The notes below the pieces were generated by a model that worked only from the letters and a program-made list of their open reading frames with translations, ran no database searches and was not told the DNA's origin. From Durusdinium trenchii (lineage: Eukaryota > Sar > Dinophyceae > Suessiales > Symbiodiniaceae), in NCBI GenBank assembly GCA_963970005.1, contig CAXAMN010000026.1, positions 239,371 through 303,370 of the forward strand: a DNA stretch of 64,000 nucleotides, in the 5' to 3' direction. Shown here piece after piece: positions 21,218-32,378 of the stretch. Every line of letters starts with the position of its first letter. Within the stretch, counting starts at the first letter, position 1. A program made the position numbers and the translations under genes.

Positions 21218-22612
21218 CATAGATCACCAAGCAGCAAGAAGAAGGAGACGCATTCCAGTCATGAAGCAGCGTTTTGCCAAAGCCCATCAGAGGAAACTCA
21301 AACTCAGGTCACTGAAGATACCCTCATTGACAGTGCAACTCCGGTTACACAAGGGTGGAATCCAGCCTGTTGCCCTATGGGGTTTGGAAGCTCAGGGCCT
21401 GGTGCCACGATATCGTACAGCTCTGCGCACAGCCCTGGCCACACAATTGGGTCACCACACAGGAGGCACACTTGATGCAACGTACGACATCCACAGCAAC
21501 AAGTACCTCGACCCGCCAAATCAGAGCCCTCCACAATCTCTACCATGCATGGCCAACTGATCAGATTCCACACTTGGAACAGGCTTGGCAACAGATCCAT
21601 CAACAGTTGACCAACAAGACACATGGTACACTGTGAAAGGATCTCTCGCAGCAACCATTGCCTATCTGGCAGAGTGGAACTGGCAAGCCAACAGTCTTCA
21701 CAGGTGGATACGACAGGCCACGGGCTACATGTTGGAGAATGAGATCAGCATCCAAGACCCTTGGTGGAAGATCGAAAAAGCTTTGCTCCTTGAGGCCAGG
21801 AGCCAGAGGATCACCAGGTTGGCTCAGAGGCAACACCACCAGCACCTCCTCGGATTGGCGTGTGTATCGCCAGCAGATCAAAAGGTTGCCCAAGGAGCAT
21901 CGAAACCGCCCCAAAACATGGGTCCAGAATGCGTACACCATAGAGAGAATGGCAAGCCAAAGCTCTGCCCCATCTGCGGAGTCCCAGCCACACCAAAGCA
22001 CATTGTGTGGATGTGCAAATGGCACCATGCACGAGGCCACAAACCCATGCCTCCCGAATGGGCAGACAGGCTCACTCAGCATGACGAGGAGCCCCTATAT
22101 GGAATGCTGGCTGGATACCCCTTGAACCACAAGAGCACAGGCAACTCCATCACCAATGCCAAGGACATGGCGCGTGGCAGGATCTTCCTGTGCTCCAACC
22201 GCGCCAATACCAAGGTTGGGCATTCACCTTAGATGCCACGCCGTCTACCTATGACCAGAGAAGCCAGCTTTGGGTTTTCGGACTCTGTGTGCACACTCTG
22301 TGCTGCACAGACTTGGTGCAATAACCAGCATTCCAACACACCCGCAGACCAAAACCCGGGCGTTGGTGGCAGGCCTGGATGCACTTGCCAAATACACCAG
22401 CACTTCTGTGAAGGTCATTGTGCAGGTTGTTGCAGTTTGGGAAGCTTGGACCCACCCAAAACACAGAGAGTACTACCAAGAGCTGTATGAGGGCCTGACC
22501 GACTCAGACTTCCAGCGTGTGACGGTTCTATATGTCAGCAAGAACACACGCACACCAGATACTCCTGGCAGTGAACCACACCTTCAACGACGCTAGAGGG
22601 ATGCGGCCTTAG
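21218..22612 (+). pseudogene. Copy B: connection region, zinc knuckle and RNase H-like remnant
   Basis: Starting at the deletion junction, several frames in turn match copy A 16700-18080. One of them (21585-22232) has the intact knuckle CPICGVPATPKHIVWMC (21966-22016), a CxxC...H...C pattern often found after LINE RT domains. RNase H-like strands (VIVQVVAVWEAW, VLYVSKNTRTP) appear at about 22410-22570. At least three frameshifts and a TAG near 22597 break it. Confidence 0.55.
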
Positions 22613-23816
22613 TTGCCTGCGAAAGAGCTGATGCTCTCCATGACAGGAAAGCCACTGAATGGCACGCTGTACTCGACAAGGATCATGCAGAGATCTAATC
22701 AAGGGCGTCAGACCAAACAGCACAAGAAGCAGCTCGCCCAACACTGCCGCAAGGTGTGGAAAGCACCACACAGAAGTGGCTACCAATGCAGTGCTTGTGG
22801 GGAACGAGTACACCAAGCCCTCACAGCCACAACAATTGAAGCAAGGCTGGAACAGGTGTGCCCTCAACTTCAGATTGAGGAGAACTATCCGGAGCACCAC
22901 AGCCCACACAAGCCAATCCAGAAAAAGGTCACCAGAGCACAGGTCATTGCCAACCTTTTGGCCAAGCAGACCAACCAGCAATCAGGCAGCCAGCATACCC
23001 TAGAGGAAACCAAAGGGTATCTGAAATGTGCCAACTGTGGCAATAGTGTGCACAAGCGCACCAATGAAGATGCATTCCAGGCTTTTGTCCAAGGCCCACG
23101 CATCAACAGGCTCTACGACCAGCCGCATCCAGGTCACGCCAGCCACATTTTGTGGCAGCGAGGAGATCGATTGCACTAGAACTGTGGAACCCAAACGCAG
23201 ACAGATGCCCAGAACAGGCCAATCCTCACAAATGCCCTCCAGAAAAGCTGCAAAGGAGCAGCTATCAGTGGGTTCCCCACCGATCACTGAGATCTTCAGA
23301 AGGCAAACTGTTAAGGCCAGTCAATCTGACGATAGCCATCCCGAAGCAGGCACACCAGCGACAGCCCCTGACATGACTCAGGCAATTGCCCTGCTACAGG
23401 AAGGCCATGAAACCCAGCAGCAACCGGTCAGTCAGGCACCGGACAATACTTCAGACACCACATCACCCTTGGCACCGAGACAGTTTACTTACAGTGAAGC
23501 GACCTCTGCACCAAGGGCTCCAAGACTTGCAGAGTTTCAGCTCCAACAGTTTCCTGACCGCGAGCCTAGCTATGCAGGCAGCCACACCCCAGCGGAGACA
23601 GGCCATGACACCCAGCCAATCACAAGCATACCGCAGCAGCTGCCCACATCACCGGAAGGCGTCTTCCCTCCAGAGGCCAAAAAGCTCAGGTTCTTGGATG
23701 AAGAGCCTTTGAGCCTACATCAGGCTCAAACGGCCAGAACAACCAGAGCAGCTCCATTGGCCATGACACCCAGCCAGCAGGAACAAGCTGAAGAGGAGCA
23801 AGACTACTTCTGAACC
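22613..23816 (+). pseudogene. Copy B: C-terminal finger region
   Basis: CSACGERVH and CANCGNSVH repeat the finger pattern of copy A. A TAG at 23177-23179 and a frame change interrupt before the third finger. The second frame (23028-23813) carries SPPITEIFRR where copy A has SPPLSDFFKKK, then a Gln/Thr/Pro-rich tail about 130 residues longer than in A, ending EEEQDYF before a TGA. The acidic-aromatic C terminus is shared by both copies. Confidence 0.6.
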
Positions 23817-23910
23817 GAGCTCTACGGCAACTGGAGCGCTGGCAGCTGCCCTGGCCGCGATGGCCAAAGAGCCCAGCAGCACAAACTGAAAAGGTCCCTT
23901 TAGGAAAAAC

Positions 23911-24124
23911 TAGACGACGAGTGGCCCGAAAGCATTTTTCATCACGTAGGAAGTCAGAGTGCGAGTTATCTGTTAAGTGTGCAGTGTGAAGTGTTAAGTC
24001 GAGTGAGTTCAGGTAGTGTGTGGGTTTCTGTGCGTGTATCTATGTCCGTGTGTATATGAGTCTGCGTATGTGTGTGTTCGTGTAAGTTGAGGCAGTGCGT
24101 GGGTGTCTGTGTGTGATGCGGCCT
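23911..24124. repeat. Imperfect GT-rich tract
   Basis: From about 24000 to 24115 the sequence is dominated by GTGTGT/GTGCGT with interruptions. No gene is seen. Confidence 0.6.
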
Positions 24125-24420
24125 CCCAAACCCCCCACCGGCGGCCAAGCGGTGACAGCCCAGCTCATCGTCATGAGCATTTGAGCTGCTGGTAAGGGGA
24201 GAAGCAGCGTGCACGGCGCCAGGAAAAGCTCACGGAAAAAAACGAACCGGAATGAGGACAGAAAAGNNNNNNNNNNCCCAAACCCCCACCGGCGGCCAAG
24301 CGGTGACAGCCCAGCTCATCGTCGTGAGCATGTGAGCTGCTGGTAAGGGGAGAAGCAGCGTGCACCGCTGCAGGGAATCTCACTGAAAAAACCGAGCTGG
24401 AATGAACACAGAAACTGCTG
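24125..24420. repeat. Direct duplication of about 140 bp around an assembly gap
   Basis: The block beginning CCCAAACCCCC-ACCGGCGGCC at 24125-24266 recurs at 24277-24420 with few changes (shared TGAGCTGCTGGTAAGGGGAG). Ten N at 24267-24276 separate them. Either this is a tandem repeat that could not be assembled across, or two contig ends of the same locus joined by a placeholder. Confidence 0.85.
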
Positions 24421-24532
24421 AGGCAGCCACGCCAGAAGCGTCTCGAAGCAGTGACCTGTCAGAGGAGATGCGTCCATCGATATATATCTTCCGGGCAAAA
24501 ACGTTTACTTCACTCCAGGACACAGCTTTTCT

Positions 24533-24765
24533 AGGATGTAGTTAACCAACCACTATGCTTGTCATTGATTAATTGACTGTCTCAAAGAAAAACGCGACAA
24601 AGTAGCGTGAGGTGACACACAGCAGGCACTGTAGATGTTTTAGCGTACTCTCGCTGTTCTGCTCGCGACTAGTCTTTGTACACAGAAAAGATAGTGTTGT
24701 GCTTCCGCAGAACGACGTCCACACAGAATTTATCAGGAAGAAGTCACGGTATGATGGTGTAGGCA
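24533..24765. repeat. Duplicated segment, copy 1 (partner at 25330-25590)
   Basis: It shares ACGACGTCCACACAG, GCTCGCGACTAG and CAGCAGGCACTG with 25330-25590 in the same order and orientation. On the minus strand it lies just 3' of the terminal exon that ends at 24744. Confidence 0.8.
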
Positions 24766-25065
24766 TCTGTGAAGTTGCGGCTGTTGTTCCTAACCCAGTC
24801 TTCCCATCCACTGGACCACTGGACCGCTCGCCAAAACTGCCAGGTTTCTCCATGGGCAACCCAGCGTCTGGTTGCTATGGACTGGTTTGGCCATCTTTCA
24901 TGGATGAGCTCTGGCTGGTCGTCGTGGTATGTCCTGCTTCCATAGGACCAACAGAGGCGCACCTGTCTCTGGTCGTCCTGGTTGACGCTGAAGAAGTGGT
25001 CGTCAACAATGCCAAGGTCCCTGGCATGATGGCTGGGCAAAGAGGCAGACCTACGAGCTAGTGGG
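24744..25065 (-). CDS. Terminal exon of an unrecognised minus-strand gene (candidate)
   Basis: Minus-strand acceptor TTTGCAG before 25065, then about 106 codons to a TGA at 24746-24744. The chain begins PLARRSASLPSHHARDLG and is Trp-, Arg- and His-rich later (for example WVAHGETWQFWRAVQW). The composition looks like a folded protein, and the opposite strand is less convincing. Its downstream flank is duplicated behind the exon at 25633-25881, which suggests related gene copies. No known domain is recognised. Confidence 0.45.
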
Positions 25066-25329
25066 CTGCAAACTAGTAAATAGCGCATGCGTAGCCATAA
25101 GAAGGCTCTGTTTGCGTTGTAAAGGTTCATGTGCGATATGAATATTGCAAAAGCTTGTGGGGTGCGTGAAACTTCTTGCAAGTATATGCGTCACTGCTGT
25201 TGAGTTGATATTTTGGTAGTTGGCACAAGTTGTATGGAGACTTCTGCAATGTCACTGTGAGCACCGAAAGGTCAGCCACGGAAAATGCACTGTCTGTTGG
25301 CGCAGGCGCTCTGAGGGTGACATGTGCTT

Positions 25330-25590
25330 CGCTCTAGATGTAGTTAAGAACCACTATGCTGCTCATTTTCTAATCGCCTCTCCTACAGAAACATGCAACA
25401 AAGTAGCGCGAGGTGACACGCAGCAGGCACTGCGCATGTTTTAGTGTGCTCTGGCCGTTCAGCTCGCGACTAGCCCTTGTATATGGAAGAAACTCCCCGA
25501 CACTATGTCTAGTACTTGTTGTGCTCCGCAAAACGACGTCCACACAGGATTTGTGAGGAAGAATTCATGGTATGAGACATGCAGTTGGTT
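25330..25590. repeat. Duplicated segment, copy 2
   Basis: Partner of 24533-24765 and diverged by substitutions. On the minus strand it follows the stop at 25633 by about 45 bases. Confidence 0.8.
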
Positions 25591-25632
25591 ACCGTGTGAA
25601 CATCTAGGTGACACCCTGCGTCGGGGAGACTC

Positions 25633-25881
25633 TCACTGCGTTGTCCGCTCCGGAGACACGGCGGCGACCATCTGGGCCAACTGGGCGGCGTCGAGGGTGC
25701 CATCTGGTAACACGTCCGCCAGTGGGATGCGGAGCGGTGGGTCCACTTGAACAAACCTGCCAGTCTGGTCGTGGTAGCCGCTGAGTTCGATGCAATCGGG
25801 CGGTGTGGTATTTGCGGCGCGGGCCGCTTCCCACGACCGCCCAAGACGCTGGCATGGTCGACAGACAGATAAGGTCGCGTA
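25633..25881 (-). CDS. Terminal exon of a second minus-strand gene (candidate)
   Basis: Minus-strand acceptor CTTTTTAG before 25881, then 82 codons to a TGA at 25635-25633. The chain starts YATLSVCRPCQRLGRSW and includes CIELSGYHDQTGRFVQVD, LADVLPDGTLDAAQ and an Arg/Thr-rich end; GC-rich third positions support coding. The phase at the acceptor is 0. Directly upstream on the minus strand is a 60-bp array whose units each contain a near copy of this acceptor. No family is recognised. It may be a distant paralogue of the exon at 24744-25065 because the 3' flanks are homologous. Confidence 0.5.
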   Translation of the reverse strand, partial: YATLSVCRPCQRLGRSWEAARAANTTPPDCIELSGYHDQTGRFVQVDPPLRIPLADVLPDGTLDAAQLAQMVAAVSPERTTQ

Positions 25882-25883
25882 CT

Positions 25884-26475
25884 AAAAAGTTCTACTACCA
25901 GGTCGCCAGTTCTCATCTTCCAACTCCCCAGATACTCCGCGTACTCAAGTTGTACTACCAAGTCGCCAGTTCTCATCTTCCAGCTCCCCGGATACTCCGC
26001 GTACTAAAGTTGTACTACAAAGTCGCCAGTTCTCAGCTTCCAGCTCCACAGCTTGCTCCGCTGCTACAGTTGTACTAGAAACTCGCCAGTTCTCAGCTTC
26101 CAGCTCCACAGCTACTCCGCGTACTAAAGTTCTACTACAAAGTCGCCAGTTCTCAGCTTCCAGCTCCACAGATTGCTCCGCGTTGTACTACAAAGTCGCC
26201 AGTTCTCACCTTCCAGCTCCCCGGCTAGTCCGCGTACTAAAGTTGTACTACAAAGTCACCAGTTCTCATCTTCCAACTCCCCAGCTACTCCGCGTACTAC
26301 AGTTGTACTACAGAGTCGCCAGTTCTCATCTTCCCACTCCCCAGCTACTCCGCGTACTAACGTTGTACTACCAAGTCGCCAGTTCTCGGCTACTCCGCGT
26401 ACTAAAGTTGTCCTACAAAGTCGCCAGTTGTCAGCTTGCAGCTCCACAGATTGCTCCGCGTACTAAAGTTCTCAC
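25884..26475. repeat. 60-bp tandem array, about 10 units
   Basis: GTCGCCAGTTCTC (or a close variant) recurs at 25902, 25962, 26022, 26082, 26142, 26195, 26255, 26315, 26375 and 26420. Spacing is 60 bases except for single 53- and 45-base units. On the minus strand most units read as a 20-residue repeat (ELEAENWRLCSTTLVRGVAG type), with one unit ending in a stop. Confidence 0.9.
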
Positions 26476-26487
26476 TAGAAAGGCACA

Positions 26488-27015
26488 ATCTCCGCAGAGG
26501 GTTGCGCGGTACTTTCACAAATCGCGCTCTCGCCTGCATTTCGCGCACTCGACGCGCACGATCTCCGCAGAGGGTTGCGTGGTAATTTCACAAATCGCGC
26601 TCTCGCCTGCATTTCGCGCACTCAACACACACGATCTCCGCAGAGGGTTGCGTGGTAATTTCACAAATCGCGCTCTCGCCTGCATTTTGCGCACTCGACA
26701 CGCACGATCTCCGCAGAGGGTTTCGCGCGCACCGGACGAATCGCGCTCTCGCCTGCATTTCGCGCACTCGACACGCACGATCTCCGCAGAGGGTTGCGCG
26801 GTAATTTCACAAATCGCGCTCTCGCCTGCATCTCGCGCACTCAACACACACGATCTCCGCAGAGGGTTGCGCGGTAATTTCACAAATCGCGCTCTCGCCT
26901 GCATTTCGCGCACTCGACGCGCACGATCTCCGCAGAGGGTTGCGCGCGCAGGTTGCAAATCGCACTCTCGCCTGCATTTCGCGCACTCGACGCGCACGAT
27001 CTCCGCAGAGGGTTG
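26488..27015. repeat. 73-bp tandem array, 7 full units
   Basis: ATCTCCGCAGAGGG starts at 26488, 26561, 26634, 26707, 26780, 26853, 26926 and 26999: exactly 73 bases each time with only substitutions between units. Because 73 is not a multiple of three, the 281-codon open frame here cycles through all frames and is not a gene. Confidence 0.95.
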
Positions 27016-27118
27016 CACTTTCGGTTGACGCTGTTCGTCCCACCCTCCGCCTTTAAGAGAGAATTTATAAAGTGGGGAAATGTTTTTTCATTAGGACATC
27101 TCCCGTGCTAGTTTTCCA

Positions 27119-27250
27119 TGCTCACACTTGCCTACTCATTGCACGCTTGCATACTCATTACATGCTTGCCTACTCATTGCATGCTTGCATGCTCATCATT
27201 GCACTTGCATCATTACACTTACATACTGACATACTTACACTTGCATACTT
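27119..27250 (+). repeat. 19-bp minisatellite (TTGCCTACTCATTGCATGC type)
   Basis: About four units of 19 bases, then a looser ACTTACA/ACTTGCA run. Confidence 0.7.
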
Positions 27251-27266
27251 TCACACTCGGGAAAAA

Positions 27267-27420
27267 TGCCATACATCCATACATCCATCCATACATCCAT
27301 ACATCCATCCATACATGCACACATGCGTACATGCATACATGCAGACATGGATACATGCATCCATCCATCCATACATACATACATGCATGCATACATGCAT
27401 GCATACATACCTACATACAG
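27267..27420 (+). repeat. (CATA/CATC)n tetranucleotide tract
   Basis: Mixed ATAC, ATCC and ATGC units. The same class of unit is the target of retrotransposon copy A at 11945. Confidence 0.85.
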
Positions 27421-30400
27421 AAACATGAGACCAACACCACGACGTCGTGAAAGAACACAAACCACAAGGTATAGTGACACCAAAACAGTGTAGAGAGACC
27501 AAGAGAATCTCTGATTACTACTAGTATCTACTAGTCGTATCGTTATCTGGAATCAAATGCTTTGTAATTCTCTATGCAGCTAACAAACCCAGCTTTTTTG
27601 CGCAATAAGTAAAACCACAAACAGGTTCCTCAAGGTCTAGCCTGGACAATTGTTAAGGTTGTTGCGGCTTTTCGCATACTGGGTCATGAACTTTGAGAAG
27701 CTTTCCAAGTCACAGGTGGCAGGCGAGCAGTCCTATTTGGACACGCGTGTCAAAAAGGACAGTACAATAACGTTAAGCAGCAGTATTGGATGTGAATGGA
27801 TGCCAAGACAAGATCCTTGACGTTGAACTGTTTTTGCATGTTTCGGTACATGTAATGTAGAGTCTGTAGATTTGGTTGATCGATGTTGATCGTAATTGCT
27901 TTGTCGAGGCAGACCTGACTTTGTGACCGCCATAGACAGCATTTCGAAGAATGCGAATGTGCACCCTCGAAGGTGCCAGATTTGTCCCAAAAGCGGCTGT
28001 TATGAACATGCGAAATGACACGAAAGTTATGCGAACACTGTGCGAAAACTTGACGTATCGCGTGAGCACCAAGAGTTTATCGCAAAGAAGCATCGCAGCT
28101 TCCCAGCAGCGCCTTCATGAATACTGACCCACAATCTTGGCTGGGCACCTGTTTGCAGCTGTACTAGATATTTGTAGAATCTGTAGGTGGCAGATTTCGC
28201 TCAGCCGATTGAAAGCGCTGGTTCCCCTTTTTGCTTGTTGGGAGTTCATGTGACTGGACATGCGTCCCACAGACGAGTTCTCGGTGGATTTGGCAGCGAG
28301 AACTCCACAGTGGTGCTGGTGGTGATGGCTTCGCTGTGTCGACACTGAAACAGATTCTACTGTACACAGAGAACAGAAAGAACAAGACAGAAAGAAAGCA
28401 GGACAGAAAGAAAGAAGGAAGATGTTTGGGACCCTTGAAGAAGGTTTCCTTTAAACGGGCCCGAACACCGTCTATTATTTTTTTTTCCTCTTTGTCCCCG
28501 CTGTCAATTGTCAACTTCTTCGCACACTTGCCAAACGGGTCCGCTCACAAAGGAGCAAGTTGCCAACAACGAGTTTGATGTATATAATGTTGATATTTGT
28601 AGGCTCTGATCAGACAGGACATAGACCTGAAGACGATCAGGGATGGTTCTTTGCCATCGTGCAGCCTAGAAACTGCCAAATGAATCCAAATGAAATAATG
28701 ACATATGTTATAGTATATTATTGAACTACTGTGTCATGTATTTTTTCCTTTGCTGCCATCAACAAATCCAGCAAGGGAACAGAACATACGCGGGGACAAG
28801 AAAGGGGTGCACATTTATATAGACTCGAGACTGCAAGCGCACTCCCATGTAGTGTTGGGCAGAAAGGAGGTGGTCGTGCTTCAACAAGGGCTGCCCTTTG
28901 AGCTGGGTGATGCAGGGGTCGTAAATTGCAGCATGATGCACAAATCGTAGCGCAAATCATCCAACACGGTGGCATCCGATCTTTCTCATGCATGGAAGTT
29001 TATCTCAAGACATCTCAAGCACTTTGCCCGGCTTTAAGCGCAGAAGGACTTTCGAGAGATTCGCTCAGGTCATATATAGGTATGAGATCAGAAAAAAGAG
29101 TCCGCACAAGCCCCGTTGATTCCTAGCAAACTCTGAACACTTCCCAGAGGTGCTCATGAGGCATTTCTCAATATTTCTCATGAGTATTGAAGAGTACTCT
29201 GAGTACTCCCCGTAAAAGGCCCATGTACGAAGCGACGAAGCATTTGTTTCCTTAGCTTGATGAACAAAAAGGCAATCTTAGGTCCAAGAAGGAATTGCAC
29301 CATCTTTCACCCGTCCGTCTCGTCCATGTCAGGTTTCGAGACTTTTTGGCCAATGTTGGAGATCTTGCTGATCGTGCCCGCTTGTTGCCAGACTCCAGTA
29401 TTCCCGGAGATCGCGACACAATTCGCCACGATCTTGGCACCTTGGCAGGGTGTGACATGGTGAATGGTGAGATGTTGAGACCGTACTAGTACTGTATGAT
29501 GTGGCTTTATATAGAGACTGAGAATGTTGAACCACCTTCCACATGTCGTGACATTGGTTTTGTTGAATTGAGCCATGTGACATTGGTTTTGCGGCAATGG
29601 GCACAAACATGTACATGTAAAACAGGTTGAAGTGTGCTTTCGGCACTATCATCAACACAGTCCAGACAAGAAACCACCAAGCTCTAAAACAGCGGACAAG
29701 AGTCAAGCAAACATAAAGGGTGGGGTGGTGCAAACGAGAATTGAACTACTAGTAGCTGTGGTTGTTCTCTACAACGGCACGGGACCGTTTATCTGAAGGT
29801 TTGACGTGTGAGAAGTGTTTAAAGCCGTGGTGTTATCGCATGGTTTGCCGATATTATAAAGTATCCGAGCGCCGTCATGCCAGCATCCAAATTGATACAA
29901 CGTGTGGTTGATTGTTAGAGACTCTTGCAACGTGTTCAGCTTTGAGACTTCGCACCCAGACCGACTATTGGCATTTCTCAACGGCCATTGTGCATCTTTG
30001 CCTTTGTGTGCCAAGAGCATCAAACTGCGGGCTTTGCTTGCTGCAGCCTTCAGTGCTGTGACTGCACCTGGCACATTTCATCTACACAAAATCTCCAAAG
30101 TAGGGGACGACAAACGAAGAACTTGCTCCTTCCCAAACGGTTGTCCTAAGCTGAGGTGAGCAATTGCTGATTGGACGCCGCTTTATTGATCAGCTCCGCG
30201 CACCGAAAAGACCATCTGGAAGGGCAGCCTCCGTTCTATCCGGCCCACGAACAGCTGAAGAAGAAGAAGAAGAAGAGGCCTATTGTGTGTAGACATTGGT
30301 CGTAGGACCTGAGCTGGTTTCTGGTCGCCGGTTGTTGGTCGTTCGCTGTGGAATGTGTTGTTTGGTTGTAGGTTATGGTTGAGCATTATGATCGCTGTTG

Positions 30401-31433
30401 CTGTTGGTGCTTTTGCTTTTGCTGATCTATATATTCTATTTTTTGTGCTGGTGCTGGTGGTCCGCGGGTGCTGTTGATGTTGTGAATTGTGAGTCTTGGC
30501 TATGTTTCTTGTCTTTGACACTGTTGTGATGTTGTTGGCATGGTGGTGCCTACGTGGCCCTGGGAATTCCTCATGTTTCACACATTCGGTTTGATGATGT
30601 TTGATCACATTGTCATCGTTTGGGGACTTCTCCCCCACATTCTAGAAAGCGACAAAGACCCACGTGAAAAACGTGTCAGTTTTCAAAGTCCAGCGGCGTG
30701 ACTACAGCACCCTGACCCTAACTGGTTCTTTGCATTTATTTGCCGACCCATGCTTTTGCAAGCAGGAGCGGCAAGAGAACACACGATAAGATATGTTTTT
30801 TGGGTGCGTTTGGTCCAAAGCACGCCAGAGACGCGCACCAGAGTCACTGCACCACGACATTAGCCATGTAAAAATGATTCCCTGGCAAGTCCGAAGTGCT
30901 GCGCCTGCGAAAGATGATTAATTGCGCCTCCGCCAGAGGTGAGTTGGGTAGTATGTTGCGGTACCTTTGGGTGGCTTTGACCTACAACTTTTGCCTGTGC
31001 CAACAGGTCACGTTGAAGTTTGTTTGTGGTTATTCTGCGCATTTTTGTGCCAACGCATGCAGTTTGTTTGACGGTGATTTTTGGAGTTTAGGCTGTCACA
31101 TTCTTGCAATATGTTGTATTATGCTTGGTCCTTGGTGCATTTATATAAATATGTTCTTATAAATATGCTCCGTTCCAAAAAGACATGGCTTAAGTTGTTG
31201 CAATGAGCCATCTAATTACTGTGCAGGAAAAAAGCCTCTGGAATGCAAAAACCCAGATGCAGATGGCGCAAGCCATGTTAGGCGAAAAACCGCGACAACG
31301 AAAGGGAAAATAACATGTCGGGGACGCATTGCCATGCTTTTGGCGCCATCTACTTTTACATTCCGTTTTGTGAGAAACCGCTTTGACATTTTTTGGCCCT
31401 GAAAGCAGCAAGCATGACATTAGATGGCGCAAG
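27421..31433. other. Mostly no gene seen
   Basis: Short frames only. A (GAA)n-like purine tract lies at 28340-28430. A possible exon at about 29290-29444 (FRDFLANVGDLADRARLL, followed by a GGT-type boundary) has good composition but no secure ends. A 151-codon minus frame at 30183-30638 is rich in His, Asn and Thr and looks like a low-complexity artefact. Confidence 0.35.
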
Positions 31434-32065
31434 CCACCTTTCCAATGATGTGTTTAACCAAAAAGGAAAGGATGGAGACGGAAAGGAGAAGTGAAGGAAA
31501 GGAAAGAAGAAGGACAGGCAAAGGGCGCCATAGATGGTGCAAGCGGCAACACTGTTTTTTGGAGAGTGGCTCAAGGAAAAGAGGGAAGAAAAGGGCAAAG
31601 GAATGGGAAGGGAAGGAGAGGAAAGGAGAAGTGAAGGAAAGGAAAGAAAAAGGCTTGAAAAAGGAGAGGAGAGGGAAAGGATAGGAAAGGAAAGAAAAGG
31701 TGAGGAAAGGAAAGGAAGCAAAAAACAGAGGAGAAGGAAATAGACGGAAAGAACAGTAAAGACGAGGAAGGGGAAAGGAAGGGAAAGGAGAAGTGAAGGA
31801 AAGGAAACAAAAGGGATATTAAAAAGAAAGGGACAGGGTATGAAACAAGAGGGAACGGGAAGGAGATGGAAATGAGTTCCGCCAGCTATTGGCTCAACCA
31901 TCATTAACATCGTTTCACACAAGGGCTGCGCCATTTACTTGGCTATTATCGTGCACCGTTCTGACAATAGGTCAATGGAGATTGAAATGCAAGTGCAGTG
32001 CAGTGCAGGGAAAGGGAAAGGGAAGGCAAGGCAAGGGAAGGAGAGGGAAAGGAGAAGTTAATGAA
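31434..32065 (+). repeat. Long polypurine tract (GGAAAG/GGAAGG)
   Basis: Two blocks (31465-31880 and 32005-32080) are almost wholly A and G on the + strand, made of GAAAGGA/GGAAGGGAAAGG units. Long Lys/Glu/Arg or Phe/Ser/Leu frames on the two strands are consequences of the repeat. Confidence 0.85.
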
Positions 32066-32378
32066 GGAAAGGCACAGCAAAAAGAAGGTCATGAAGAAGC
32101 CCTCGCTGGAAAGAGAGGTGGTCTACCAAAATCGACATCTTATACTACATTATCAGACTTTTCTTTGCAGAAGATGGTGCAAGTCTACTCTGTGAATGGG
32201 TGGAAAGCAATTTACTCTGCTTGAACATGTATACTGTATATATATATATGTATATGTATATTGTTTTTTAATAACGGTTTTCCGGGTGCGTTTTTGGCAG
32301 TTTCTGGTGCCATTTGCTTGTTCCAGATCGAGCCATCAATTTTGAAAAGGGTGTATAGCTTCTTTTCTTCCTGAACAG

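Larger units (their letters stand above)
19216..23910 (+). mobile_element. Non-LTR retrotransposon, copy B (truncated, internally deleted)
   Basis: Copy B lies head-to-tail after copy A and belongs to the same family: same zinc ribbon, coiled coil, protease N-half, connection region and C-terminal fingers, and a 3' end TAGGAAAAA. It starts about 300 bases downstream of the copy A start, a usual 5' truncation. At about 21217 it jumps from the protease (equivalent to 14205 in A) to the post-RT region (equivalent to 16700), removing about 2.5 kb. It therefore has no His box, endonuclease or RT. Divergence between the copies is clear, so they are separate insertions or an old duplication. Confidence 0.85.

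Noticed and set aside
25087-25105. CGTAGCCAT...GGCTC resembling the spliced leader with a changed middle
   Set aside because: Four central bases differ and an extra base is needed; no better than chance.
25884-27015. Possible CRISPR array
   Set aside because: Units are whole tandem repeats of 60 or 73 bp with no unique spacers, and the genome is eukaryotic.
26183-27028. 281-codon frame over the 60- and 73-bp arrays
   Set aside because: The 73-bp period shifts frame each unit, so the protein has no consistent repeat; openness follows from the unit sequence.
27118-27450. Tyr/Thr/His/Ile-rich frames
   Set aside because: Translations of CATA/CATC tetranucleotide repeats.
30183-30638. 151-codon minus-strand His/Asn/Thr-rich frame
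   Set aside because: Reflects a GTT/TTG-rich + strand; no domain or splice support.
31356-31934. 192-codon minus-strand Phe/Ser/Leu-rich frame that looks like a membrane protein
   Set aside because: It is the complement of the polypurine tract.
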